Shown here piece after piece: positions 26,152-36,207 of a stretch of 64,000 nucleotides of DNA. Origin of the DNA: Microbacteriaceae bacterium PS02067 (lineage in GTDB: Bacteria > Actinomycetota > Actinomycetes > Actinomycetales > Microbacteriaceae). Position numbers and translations under genes: made by a program. Location of the stretch: assembly GCA_029960085.1 (NCBI GenBank), contig JASCPG010000005.1, positions 28,249 through 92,248 of the forward strand, read 5' to 3'. Each line of letters opens with the position of its first letter. Within the stretch, counting starts at the first letter, position 1. The notes below the pieces were generated by a model. It saw only the letters and a list, made by a program, of their open reading frames with translations, had not been told where the DNA came from and did not search any database.

Positions 26152-26185
26152 GAAGGGCCCGGATGCCTCGGCATCCGGGCCCTTC
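26152..26185. terminator. groES terminator
   Basis: A perfect 16-bp stem, GAAGGGCCCGGATGCC and its complement, with a 2-base nominal loop. It contains an inverted pair of the recurrent word GGATGCC/GGCATCC. Confidence 0.85.
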
Positions 26186-26296
26186 GTCGTTCCCACGGGC
26201 GGCCGTGGCGGCCGTGGCGGATGCCGCGGGCGCGGCGTGGCGGTCATCCGACGCGAAATGGCAGGCGCCGCGACCCCCGCGGTGTCACGACCGTTC

Positions 26297-26302
26297 TAGG
26301 CT
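26297..26302 (+). promoter_or_regulatory. -10 box of rarD
   Basis: TAGGCT, 7 bases before the ATG at 26310. Confidence 0.55.
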
Positions 26303-26309
26303 CGGACCC

Positions 26310-27242
26310 ATGACACCCGACGAGTCCGCCCGCGAAGAGCGCGTCGGCGGGGTCTACGCCTTCGCGGCGTACTTCCTCTGGGGGTTCCTGCCGCTCTACT
26401 TCCTGATGCTCGCCCCGGTCGGACCGTGGGAGATCGTCGTCTGGCGCATCCTCTTCTCCCTGCTGTTCTGCGCCGTGCTGCTCACCGTCACGCGCACGTG
26501 GGGCAAGCTGTTCGCGATCCTGCGCGACCGCCGCCTCGTCTTCTGGACGGTGATCGCGGGCCTGCTCATCTACGTCAACTGGCAGGTGTTCCTCATCGGC
26601 ATCCTCACCGGGCATGTCATCGAGGGGAGCCTCGGCTACTTCATCAACCCGATCGTCACCGTGCTCCTCGGGGTGCTGGTCCTCGGCGAGCGGCTGCGCC
26701 CGGCGCAGTGGGTCGCGATCGCGATCGCCGGCGTCGCCGTGCTCGTCATCGTCGTGGCGTACGGCTCGTTCCCGTGGATCGCCCTCACCCTCGCGGCGAG
26801 CTTCGGCCTGTACGGGCTCGTCAAGAAGCAGATCGGGCCGCGCGTGGATGCCATCAGCGGGCTCACCCTCGAATCACTCTGGCTCACCCCCATCGCCATC
26901 GGGCAGCTCATCGTCGTCGCCTCCACCACCGGCCTCGTCTGGGGAACGCAGGGAGCGTGGCACACCGCCCTCGTGCCGATGGCAGGCATCGTCACCGCGG
27001 TGCCGCTGCTCCTCTTCGCCGCGGGAGCGCGGCGCGCGCCCCTGACCGTCATCGGGCTGCTCCAGTTCGTCGCGCCGATCCTGCAGTTCCTCACCGGCTG
27101 GTGGCTCCTGCACGAGCCGATGCCGCTGGAGCGGTGGATCGGGTTCGGGCTCGTGTGGCTTGCGCTCGTCATCCTGTCTGTGGACTCGCTGCGGCACGCG
27201 CGTCGCTCCCGCGCAGCATCGGATGTGAGCGACCTCGTCTGA
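26310..27242 (+). CDS. rarD: EamA-family transporter RarD
   Basis: 310 residues with ten hydrophobic segments and RarD-specific motifs: GVYAFAAYFLWGFLPLYF at the N-terminus, VVWRILFSLLF, NWQVFLIGILTGHVIEGSLGYFINP, SFGLYGLVKKQIG and GLLQFVAPILQFLTGWWLLHEPM. This drug/metabolite exporter group was first named for chloramphenicol sensitivity; its substrate is unclear. The ATG at 26310 lies 7 bases after the -10 box; longer frames run through the groES terminator. Confidence 0.88.
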   Translation: MTPDESAREERVGGVYAFAAYFLWGFLPLYFLMLAPVGPWEIVVWRILFSLLFCAVLLTVTRTWGKLFAILRDRRLVFWTVIAGLLIYVNWQVFLIGILTGHVIEGSLGYFINPIVTVLLGVLVLGERLRPAQWVAIAIAGVAVLVIVVAYGSFPWIALTLAASFGLYGLVKKQIGPRVDAISGLTLESLWLTPIAIGQLIVVASTTGLVWGTQGAWHTALVPMAGIVTAVPLLLFAAGARRAPLTVIGLLQFVAPILQFLTGWWLLHEPMPLERWIGFGLVWLALVILSVDSLRHARRSRAASDVSDLV

Positions 27243-27406
27243 ATCAGCGCGGCCGCGCAGCGTCGCCGCTCAGATAACGATTTGGTCGCGAATCGCTAAC
27301 GAATCCTCACCGATTGCACGCTCGAAAACACTCCGAAACAAAGCGGCCATAGTGTGACGGCACGCGCGGTCTGGATCCGCGCATCCGAGTGAAAGGACGA
27401 ACCCGC

Positions 27407-28729
27407 ATGGTTCAATCCACAAAGCGGTGGCTGCCGCTGATCGCCGTCGCGGGAGCCGCAGCTTTCGCGCTGGCGGGGTGCAGCTCCTCCGGCACCCCGT
27501 CGCCAACGTCGTCGGGCGATTCCGGAGCTGCCTCCGAGACGTACAAGAACCTCGACTGTGCGAGCGGCACCACCACCGCCGACTCGCTGAAGGTCGGAAC
27601 CCTTCTTCCGGTCACCGGCACGCTCGCCTTCCTCGGCCCGCCCGAGATCTCCGGCGTCGGCCTGGCCGTCTCCGACATCGTCGCCGCCGGCGACAAGGCG
27701 TGTACGTTCTGGACCGACTCGGGCGACAGCAACGACATGACCGTCTCGTCGGCCTCCGCGGACAAGCTCATCAACGAGGGTGTCTCGCTCGTCGTCGGCG
27801 CCGCCTCCTCCTCGGTCTCGCTCAACGTCGTCGACAAGCTGACGAAGGGCGCCAACCCGATCGTGCAGATCTCGCCGGCGAACACCGCGGCGTCGCTGTC
27901 GGGCTACTCCGACTTCTACTTCCGGACCGCTCCGCCGGACACGGTGCAGGGTTCGGCGCTCGGTTCGCTCATCACGAGCGACGGCAACGCCAAGATCGCG
28001 TTCCTCGTCTTCAACGACGCCTACGGAACCGGCCTTCGCGACGTCATCGAGAAGACGGTGAAGGATGCCGGCGGCTCGGTGACCTACGGTGCGACCGGCG
28101 CGGGTCAGGAGTTCCCTCCCGGCCAGACTACGTTCTCCTCCGAGGTGACGGCGGCGCTCGCCACCAAGCCCGACGCGATCGTCGTGGTCGCCTTCGATGA
28201 GACGAAGGCCATCGTGCCGGAGCTCGTCGCGCAGGGCTGGGACATGTCGAAGACCTACTACACCGACGGCAACACGTCGGACTACTCGAAGGTCTTCGAG
28301 GCAGGCACGCTCGACGGCGCCCAGGGCACCATCCCGGGTGCGAACCCCGCCGACGACTTCAAGAAGCGCGCCTCGGCGTGGCACAAGCAGGTCGAGGGCT
28401 CGGAGCTGTCCGACTACTCCTACTCTGCCGAGTCCTACGACGGTGTCATCCTGTCGGCTCTCGCCGCACTCAAGGGCGGCGCGAACGACGCGAAGACCAT
28501 CCAGGCGAACCTGGCCGCGGTCTCCGGCGCGAACGGCGGCACCGAGTGCACGTCGTACGCGGACTGCAAGAAGGCGATCGAGGCCGGTGGCGACATCCAC
28601 TACAAGGGTGTCTCGGGCGCCGGTCCGTTCAACGACAAGAACGACCCGTCGAGCGCCTTCATCGGCATCTACAAGTTCGACAAGGACAACAAGCCGATCT
28701 GGGTGAGCGCGGTCGAAGGCAAGTCCTGA
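27407..28729 (+). CDS. Branched-chain amino-acid-type ABC transporter substrate-binding lipoprotein
   Basis: About 440 residues. The signal peptide ends in the lipobox ALAGC. A Ser/Thr linker and a type I periplasmic-binding fold (LKVGTLLPVTGTLAFLGPPEISGVGLAVSDI at the N-lobe, LINEGVSLVVGAASS, then YGTGLRDVIEKTVKDAGG and YDGVILSALAAL) follow, as in LivJ/LivK. It binds the substrate outside the membrane and delivers it to the permeases encoded on the opposite strand (28965-33146). The ATG at 27407 was preferred because AAAGGA lies 9 bases upstream; a GTG at 27389 is in frame. Confidence 0.9.
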   Translation: MVQSTKRWLPLIAVAGAAAFALAGCSSSGTPSPTSSGDSGAASETYKNLDCASGTTTADSLKVGTLLPVTGTLAFLGPPEISGVGLAVSDIVAAGDKACTFWTDSGDSNDMTVSSASADKLINEGVSLVVGAASSSVSLNVVDKLTKGANPIVQISPANTAASLSGYSDFYFRTAPPDTVQGSALGSLITSDGNAKIAFLVFNDAYGTGLRDVIEKTVKDAGGSVTYGATGAGQEFPPGQTTFSSEVTAALATKPDAIVVVAFDETKAIVPELVAQGWDMSKTYYTDGNTSDYSKVFEAGTLDGAQGTIPGANPADDFKKRASAWHKQVEGSELSDYSYSAESYDGVILSALAALKGGANDAKTIQANLAAVSGANGGTECTSYADCKKAIEAGGDIHYKGVSGAGPFNDKNDPSSAFIGIYKFDKDNKPIWVSAVEGKS

Positions 28730-28743
28730 TCGATGCTCCGCGG

Positions 28744-28766
28744 CCGCCTCGCTGACAGCGAGGCGG
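28744..28766. terminator. First hairpin after the substrate-binding protein gene
   Basis: CCGCCTCGCT, a 3-base loop, and its complement: a perfect 10-bp stem 15 bases after the stop codon. Confidence 0.5.
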
Positions 28767-28781
28767 CGACCGGACGGTGAA

Positions 28782-28830
28782 CCGGCCCCCGGGGGCGGAC
28801 TGAGTCATCAGTTCCGACCCCGGGGGCCGG
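28782..28830 (+). terminator. Main terminator of the substrate-binding protein gene
   Basis: A long stem, CCGGCCCCCGGGG and GGACTGA pairing with TCAGTTCC and CCCCGGGGGCCGG, followed by TCTTTG. Confidence 0.75.
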
Positions 28831-28908
28831 TCTTTGCCGTCTGCGCCCCGCGGTCACGGCGGCCCACCCCGCACCGACTCCGGCACGACGTCGTCGCGCG
28901 GGCAGAAC

Positions 28909-28940
28909 GAAACCCCCGGGAATCCCTTCCCGGGGGTTTC
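28909..28940. terminator. Terminator of the minus-strand liv operon
   Basis: A perfect 14-bp stem, GAAACCCCCGGGAA and its complement, with a 4-base loop, 25 bases beyond the stop of the last liv gene. Confidence 0.75.
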
Positions 28941-28964
28941 GTCACACGGCGGTGACCGAAACGA

Positions 28965-29750
28965 TCAGGCGTCGGTGTCGATGATCTTGTTGGCGGCGGT
29001 CTCCGCCTCGACGTCGGCAGCCAGCGTGCCGAGGTAGAGGGCGATGACCTTCGGGTCCTGGGCGAGCTCGCGTCCCGTCCCGGTATACGCGTCGCGGCCC
29101 TGATCGAGTACGTACGCGCGGTCGCAGATCTGCAGGCAGCGGCGGGCGTTCTGCTCGACCATGATGACGCTGACCCCGGCACGGTTGATGCGTCGGGTGC
29201 GCAGGAAGGTCTCGTCCTGACGTACGGGGGACAGGCCCGCAGAGGGCTCGTCGAGCAGGAGCACCGACGGGTCCATCATGAGCGCCCGCGCCATCGCCAC
29301 CGACTGCCGTTCGCCGCCGGAGAGCGACCCCGCCCGCTGAGAGCGGCGGTCGGCGAGCACCGGGAAGATGTCGAAGATCTTCTCCAGCTGCGCGGCGAAC
29401 TCCTTGGGCTTCTGGTAGATGCCCATCTGCAGGTTCTCCTCGATCGACAGCGAGGGGAACACGTTGTTCGTCTGCGGCACGAAGCCGACGCCCGCGCGCA
29501 CGAGGCGATTCGGCTTCCAGCCGGTGATGTCGGCGCCCTTCAGCGAGACGCTCCCGCCGCGGATCGACACCTGGCCGAACACGGCCTTCAAAAACGTCGA
29601 CTTGCCCGCGCCGTTGGGGCCGATGATGCCGATGAGCTCACCCGGTCGTGCCTCGATGTTGACGCCATTGAGGATATTGATCCCGGGCAGGTAGCCCGCA
29701 TGCAGATCCTTCGCGACCAGCACCGGTTCTTCTGCAGTGGCTGTGCTCAT
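28965..29750 (-). CDS. livF: Branched-chain amino-acid ABC transporter ATP-binding protein, LivF type
   Basis: 261 residues: Walker A GPNGAGKST near residue 42, signature SLSGGERQSVAMARALM, Walker B VLLLDEPSAG and the switch region around MVEQNA. AGYLPGINILNGVNI at the start is typical of LivF. The short N-terminal tail MSTATAEEP is not conserved. Its start overlaps the LivG stop by 4 bases. Confidence 0.9.
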   Translation of the reverse strand: MSTATAEEPVLVAKDLHAGYLPGINILNGVNIEARPGELIGIIGPNGAGKSTFLKAVFGQVSIRGGSVSLKGADITGWKPNRLVRAGVGFVPQTNNVFPSLSIEENLQMGIYQKPKEFAAQLEKIFDIFPVLADRRSQRAGSLSGGERQSVAMARALMMDPSVLLLDEPSAGLSPVRQDETFLRTRRINRAGVSVIMVEQNARRCLQICDRAYVLDQGRDAYTGTGRELAQDPKVIALYLGTLAADVEAETAANKIIDTDA

Positions 29751-30778
29751 GCCTGGGTGTCCTTTCGGGGCTCCGTGCGGTCACCGTGACCGAGGGCGTC
29801 GGCGACACGACCTTCCTCAGCCGACTCCTCACGCGCCACTTCGTCAGCGATGCGGATCGTCGCGGTCTCCGTGAGGAGCGCATCGTCTCCGAGGTCGGTG
29901 TCGTGGTGGGCGCCGAGATAGGCGTCGATGACGGCCGGCTGGTCCATGACGTCGGCCGCAGGGCCTTCGGCCACGACGGCGCCCTGCGCCATGACGACGA
30001 CCCAGTCGGAGATGTGCCGCACCATGTGCATGTCGTGCTCGACGAACAGCACGGTGGTGCCGTCGTCGCGCAGGGCCTGGATGTGCCCGAGCAGCGACTG
30101 TGTGAGGGCGGGGTTCACGCCTGCCATCGGCTCGTCGAGCATGATCATCTTCGGGTCGCTCATGAGCGCTCGTGCCATCTCGAGCAGCTTCTTCTGCCCG
30201 CCCGAGAGCGAACCGGCCATGTCTTCGCGCTTCTCGTAGAGCTTGAACCGCTCGAGCAGATCCGCCGCCTTCTCGGTGATCTCCGCCTCGCGGCGCGACC
30301 ACAGCGGGCGTACGAGGGCCGTGAGCATGTTTTCGCCCGGCTGATCGCGTGCCCCGAGCAGCATGTTGTCCATCACCGTCATGCGTGACAGGGCCTTGGT
30401 CAGCTGGAACGTGCGCACCATCCCCGACCGGGCGACCTGCGACGCCCCGGTGTTCGCGATCGTCCTGCCGTCGAAGGTCCAGCGTGCCGCCTTGTCCGCC
30501 GGGACGCCCCCGATCAGCCGCTTCGCGCTCGTCGGCTTGTCGAACCCGGTGATGAGGTTGAAGAACGTTGTCTTTCCGGCGCCGTTCGGCCCGATGAGGG
30601 CGGTGATGACGCCACGCTGCACCTCGAGGTGGCCGACGTCGACGGCGGTCATGCCGCCGAACTGTCGCACGATGTTGTCCACGACGAGGATGGGGTCGGG
30701 CTTGGCTGCACCGGGCTTGTGGGGGACCGAAGCCAGCGCGGCGCGGGCGGCGGATGTGGCCGTCGTGGTCTCAGACAC
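29747..30778 (-). CDS. livG: Branched-chain amino-acid ABC transporter ATP-binding protein, LivG type
   Basis: 343 residues. The ABC domain spans about 27-290: VRQFGGMTAVDVGHLEV, Walker A GPNGAGKTTFFNLITG, a LivG-specific insertion with GMVRTFQLTKALSRMTVMDN, signature GSLSGGQKKLLEMARALM, Walker B MIMLDEPMAGVNPAL. The last 50 residues are an acidic extension absent from typical LivG (about 255 residues). Overlaps LivM by 8 bases. Confidence 0.9.
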   Translation of the reverse strand: MSETTTATSAARAALASVPHKPGAAKPDPILVVDNIVRQFGGMTAVDVGHLEVQRGVITALIGPNGAGKTTFFNLITGFDKPTSAKRLIGGVPADKAARWTFDGRTIANTGASQVARSGMVRTFQLTKALSRMTVMDNMLLGARDQPGENMLTALVRPLWSRREAEITEKAADLLERFKLYEKREDMAGSLSGGQKKLLEMARALMSDPKMIMLDEPMAGVNPALTQSLLGHIQALRDDGTTVLFVEHDMHMVRHISDWVVVMAQGAVVAEGPAADVMDQPAVIDAYLGAHHDTDLGDDALLTETATIRIADEVAREESAEEGRVADALGHGDRTEPRKDTQA

Positions 30779-31757
30779 TGAAGCTCAACTCCTTCTTGTT
30801 GCCGAGGATGCCCTGTGGTCGGAAGATCACGAGGAGCATCAGTGCGATGCCGATCACGATGTAGGAGAACTGCTCGGTCTGCTGTGTGGACATCACGTTC
30901 GACGGGACGACCATCGCGGTCACGCCCTGCACGAAAATGCGCACGACGAAGAAGAGGACTGCGCCGAGCACCGGCCCGAAGATCGTGGCGGCACCACCCA
31001 GCAGGAGCGCCGTCCAAATGAAGAACGTGGTCGAGCGCCCCATGGCATCCGGCTGCACGGAACTCGGCAGGACGTAGATGATGCCGGCGATCGCGCCGAT
31101 CACCCCACCGAGGACGAGTGCCTGCATCTTGAACGAGAACGCGCTCTTGCCGAGGCTGCGCACGGCATCCTCGTCCTCGCGGATGCCCTTGAGCACGCGG
31201 CCCCACGGGCTGCGGATCAGCAACCAGACGAGCAGGCACAGGAGAGCGACGAGGGCCCAGGCCACGAAACGGATCCACCAACCCGACACGCCCGTGTTCT
31301 CGAATGTGAACCACAGGAGCGTCGACGAGCCGGGCGGGAAGAAGGACAGGTCGTTGAACGCATCGCGGTACTGCGCGCCCGGGATGCCGTTGCTGCCGCC
31401 GGTGATTGGGCCCATGATCGACGAGCGGCCGATCATGCGGACGATTTCGGCGGCCGCGATGGTCACGATGGCGAGGTAGTCGCCGCGCAACTTCAGCGTC
31501 GGGACGCCGAGGATGAGCGCGAAGACCATCACCACGACGAGGGCGATGAGCACGGCCGGCCAAAAGCCCAGGCCGGACTGCACGGAGATCGCGAACCCGT
31601 AGGCGCCGAGGAGCATGAAGCCCGCCTGGCCCATGTTCAGCAGCCCCGTATAGCCGAAGTGCAGGTTGAGTCCGATCGCGGCGATCGCGAACGCCGCCGT
31701 CGCCGGGGAGATGGCGATGGCCGAGAGCTGGTACAGCAGATCGAGGATTCCGTTCAC
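30771..31757 (-). CDS. livM: Branched-chain amino-acid ABC transporter permease, LivM type
   Basis: 328 residues with about nine membrane segments. Conserved features are GLNLHFGYTGLLNMGQAGFMLLGAYG, the LRGDYLAIVTIAAAEIVR loop, and the ATPase-contacting loop RSPWGRVLKGIREDEDAVRSLGKS. It is followed after 3 bases (minus direction) by its partner's stop. Confidence 0.92.
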   Translation of the reverse strand: MNGILDLLYQLSAIAISPATAAFAIAAIGLNLHFGYTGLLNMGQAGFMLLGAYGFAISVQSGLGFWPAVLIALVVVMVFALILGVPTLKLRGDYLAIVTIAAAEIVRMIGRSSIMGPITGGSNGIPGAQYRDAFNDLSFFPPGSSTLLWFTFENTGVSGWWIRFVAWALVALLCLLVWLLIRSPWGRVLKGIREDEDAVRSLGKSAFSFKMQALVLGGVIGAIAGIIYVLPSSVQPDAMGRSTTFFIWTALLLGGAATIFGPVLGAVLFFVVRIFVQGVTAMVVPSNVMSTQQTEQFSYIVIGIALMLLVIFRPQGILGNKKELSFSV

Positions 31758-31760
31758 CGG

Positions 31761-33146
31761 TCAGCCCACCCGTTCCTTGCGTCCGAACAGTCCCTGCGGC
31801 CGCACGAGGAGCAGCAGGATCAGCAGCAGCAGCGCCGTCGCGTACTTGAAGTCGCCGGGCAGCCAGATGTTGGTCAGCTCCACGGTCATGCCGATGATCA
31901 GCGCGCCGAACAGGGCGCCGAACGCCGTGCCGAGCCCGCCGAGGGTCACGGCAGAGAACAGCAGTAGCAGCAGCTGCATGCCGGTCATCCAGTTGATGCC
32001 GTTGAGAACGAGTCCGAGGAGGATGCCGGCGAGACCCGCGAGTGCCGCGGAGGAGGTCCAGATGAGCCGGATGACCCCGTCGACGTTGATGCCGGAGGCG
32101 GCCGCGAGGGAGGGATTGTCGCTCACCGCGCGGGTTGCTCGACCGACTCGCGTGTAGAGGAGGAAGAGGCCGACCCCGATGAGAACGACCACCGCGATCC
32201 CCATCGCGATCAGCGAGTCGAGGCTAAGGGTCACCGGGCCGAGCTTCACGGGCACCGGGTTCGTGGTCACGATCCGCACGGTCGATGCTCCGATGAAGAA
32301 CTGGAACGTGTACTGCAGCGCGAGCGACAGTCCGATGGTCACGATCATCAGCTGGGGCAGGCTCAGTCGTCGTCGTCGCAACGGCTTCCAGATCACGACG
32401 TCCTGGAAGTAGCCGAAGGCGCCGCAGAGGACGATGACGATGATCGCGGCGAGCCAGAGGTTCATCCCCAGCAGGTTCGCGAAGACGAAGGCCAGCAGGC
32501 CGCCGAGGGTCACCATCTCACCCTGGGCGAAGTTGGAGATGCCCGTGGTGCCGTAGATGAGGGAGAGACCGACGGCGGCGAGGGCCAGCAGCAGACCCAA
32601 CCGGAGCCCGGAGGCCGCCTGCTGGGCGAGGCGGTCCCAGTCGAACCCTCCCGTCACAGCCGAACCGCCGCCTCCGCTTCCGCCGCCGCTGGAGGCCCCG
32701 TCGAGCGAGAAGAGGACCGCCGTGTTCGCGCCGAGGGTGACCGGACGCACTTGCGGGTCGGTCGCGCGCAGCGTGACACCGTCGGGGAGGGTGTCCGCGT
32801 CGACCGTCACGGAATAGTCGCCCGCCTGAGCGACCGAGAGCGCCCAGCGGCCCTCCTTGTCGGTCTTCGTGGTGATCGAGCCCCCCGGGCCCGTTGCCGT
32901 GACCGCAACGCCGTCAGCGACGCCGTTGAGGCGCCCGGAGAGGCATCCGACGGTCGAGCTGGGTGTGCAAGTCCCCGTCTGAGCTGAGTCGCCGGGAGCG
33001 GTCGTGGCATCCGCGGCACGCGTCGTATTTGTCGCGTGCGCCGCACCGGGCTGCGCCAGCAGAAGCAGCGACGCGGCCAGCAGCGCGCCGAGGAAGAGCA
33101 CGATCCACCTCAGTGGATTTCGCGCGGTGACGGTCGTGGGTCTCAA
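31761..33146 (-). CDS. livH: LivH-type permease with an exported N-terminal carboxypeptidase-regulatory-like domain
   Basis: 461 residues, about 160 longer than a normal LivH. Residues 10-35 form a signal-like hydrophobic segment ending LAQPGAAHA. Residues about 60-150 are a beta-sandwich resembling the carboxypeptidase regulatory / Cna-B group (LSGRLNGVADGVAVTATGPGG, DKEGRWALSVAQAGDYSVTVD). A Gly/Ser linker leads to the permease core: GLLLALAAVGLSLIYGTTGISNFAQGEMVTLGG, LMIVTIGLSLALQY, and the coupling loop TRVGRATRAVSDNPSLAAASGINVDGV. The start is a TTG with GGAGG 5 bases upstream; no better start is seen. The extra domain would sit outside the membrane, possibly touching the binding protein. 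Confidence 0.85.
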   Translation of the reverse strand: MRPTTVTARNPLRWIVLFLGALLAASLLLLAQPGAAHATNTTRAADATTAPGDSAQTGTCTPSSTVGCLSGRLNGVADGVAVTATGPGGSITTKTDKEGRWALSVAQAGDYSVTVDADTLPDGVTLRATDPQVRPVTLGANTAVLFSLDGASSGGGSGGGGSAVTGGFDWDRLAQQAASGLRLGLLLALAAVGLSLIYGTTGISNFAQGEMVTLGGLLAFVFANLLGMNLWLAAIIVIVLCGAFGYFQDVVIWKPLRRRRLSLPQLMIVTIGLSLALQYTFQFFIGASTVRIVTTNPVPVKLGPVTLSLDSLIAMGIAVVVLIGVGLFLLYTRVGRATRAVSDNPSLAAASGINVDGVIRLIWTSSAALAGLAGILLGLVLNGINWMTGMQLLLLLFSAVTLGGLGTAFGALFGALIIGMTVELTNIWLPGDFKYATALLLLILLLLVRPQGLFGRKERVG

Positions 33147-34886
<1,740 letters not shown>

Positions 34887-34924
34887 CCGCGCGGGCGGGG
34901 CGCGGGCACCCACGGGCGCCGCGC

Positions 34925-35000
34925 GAACTCCGCAGAATTACACGAACTCCGCACCCGTTCCCGCGATCGGGTGCGGAGTTCGTCACTTTCTGCGGAGTTC
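34925..35000. repeat. Long palindrome, GAACTCCGCA family, copy 1
   Basis: Two 33-base arms (34925-34957, 34968-35000) are complementary at 29 of 33 positions around a 10-base loop. Each arm holds GAACTCCGCA twice, giving four copies of the decamer, two in each orientation. The mismatched bases form one internal bubble. It lies between guaB and the DUF559 gene and may also act as the guaB terminator. Confidence 0.85.
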
Positions 35001-35095
35001 ATCGCCTCCTCCCCGGGCAGGGCCGGGCGGGAGTTGTCCACGAGAGCGGGTTCGCGGAGGCATCCGAGAGTCACCGGCGCGGCAGGATGCCGGGT

Positions 35096-35938
35096 ATGCA
35101 CCTGCTTCCCATCACAGAGCGCCTGCGCGGCGCGGCGGCGCATCGCGAACAGCTCCGCGACGAGGGCTATCGCGACACCCACCTGCGGGCGGCCGTGCAC
35201 GCGGGTGAGGTGGACGTGTTCCGCCGCGCGTGGTTCGTGTCGCCGGATGCCCCGGACGAGCTCCGCACGGCGGCGCAGTGGGGCGGGCGGATCACGTGCA
35301 CGACGTTCGCACGGCACCGCGGATGGTGGATGCCGGAGGGTGCCGACGACGCCGTGCACCTGCACTTTCCACCCGGGTCGACGGGCCCGCGGATGCCGTG
35401 GACCGGCGTAGCCCACTGGACGCAGCCGGTAGCTCCCGTCGGCAGGGCGCTGGTTGCGACGGTCGAGGACGCCCTCGCCCACATCGCGGTGTGTCAACCT
35501 CCCGCGGTCGCGCATGTGCTCTGGGAGTCGGCCGCCCGTGTCGAGCAGCTCTCGCCGGAGGCGCTGCGCGCGATCCGCTGGCCATCGCATGCCGCACGCG
35601 AGCTCGCCACCGAGATCACGGGTCTCGCCGATTCGGGGCTCGAGGTGCTCGTGTGCCGCCCGCTGCGGCGGCTGCGTGTGCAGGTGCGGCAGCAGGTGGT
35701 CCTCGCCGGAAAGCCGGTCGACGCCCTCGTCGGCGAGTGGCTCGTCCTGCAGATCGACGGCTGGGCGCACCACTCCTCGTCGGCGCAGCGCACGAAGGAC
35801 ATCGCCCACGACGCTGAACTGCGCCTGCGCGGATACACCGTGCTGAGGTTCTCGTACGCGCAGGTCGTGCACGACTGGCCCGGCGTCGAGCGGACCATCC
35901 GCCGCGCGCTCGCCGCCGGGTTGCACGCTCGCGCGTGA
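35096..35938 (+). CDS. DUF559 / Vsr-like endonuclease-fold protein
   Basis: 280 residues. The first 190 have no domain I can name with certainty but resemble the helical N-terminal part of actinobacterial AbiEi-like/DUF559 proteins. The C-terminal 80 match DUF559: KPVDALVGEWLVLQIDGWAHH, then TKDIAHDAELRLRGYTVLRFSYAQV. In this PD-(D/E)XK-like fold the usual EVDG is QIDG, so one acidic catalytic position is glutamine. ATG at 35096 is 7 bases after CAGGAT, a -10-like box; an ATG at 35087 is possible. The gene is bracketed on both sides by copies of one palindrome family. Confidence 0.75.
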   Translation: MHLLPITERLRGAAAHREQLRDEGYRDTHLRAAVHAGEVDVFRRAWFVSPDAPDELRTAAQWGGRITCTTFARHRGWWMPEGADDAVHLHFPPGSTGPRMPWTGVAHWTQPVAPVGRALVATVEDALAHIAVCQPPAVAHVLWESAARVEQLSPEALRAIRWPSHAARELATEITGLADSGLEVLVCRPLRRLRVQVRQQVVLAGKPVDALVGEWLVLQIDGWAHHSSSAQRTKDIAHDAELRLRGYTVLRFSYAQVVHDWPGVERTIRRALAAGLHARA

Positions 35939-36040
35939 GCGCGCGGAACACGCCGGTGCGGCGCGCTGGGATGTCGCCGGGCGGGGCGTGGCCGGGGGAG
36001 GCCGGGTGCGCGTGGTGATCCGTTGTGTGAGGCATCCGAC

Positions 36041-36116
36041 GAACTCCGCAGGATGCCACGTACTCCGCACCCGATCAGGGCGCCCGGTGCGGAGTAGGTC
36101 ACAATCTGCGGAGTTC
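36041..36116. repeat. Long palindrome, GAACTCCGCA family, copy 2
   Basis: Same architecture as the copy at 34925: a 33-base left arm (36041-36073), a loop of about 10 bases, and a right arm ending at 36116. The outer GAACTCCGCAG and inner TACTCCGCACC blocks pair; the central bubble differs from copy 1. Inner GAACTCC is TACTCC on the left arm with the compensating change on the right, so pairing is conserved. Confidence 0.85.
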
Positions 36117-36194
36117 GCGGGGTGACAGCGCGCGGGAAGAGCGCGAGCGGCGCCGGCGCCCGTGCGCGGGGCCCCGCCGCGAACCCGGGCGCGC

Positions 36195-36200
36195 TAACCT
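36195..36200 (+). promoter_or_regulatory. -10 box of the TMEM175-like gene
   Basis: TAACCT, 7 bases before the GTG at 36208. Confidence 0.5.
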
Positions 36201-36207
36201 GGCGACC

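Noticed and set aside
26126..26309. groEL downstream of groES
   Set aside because: A strong terminator and then rarD follow. No GroEL coding sequence is present in the window.
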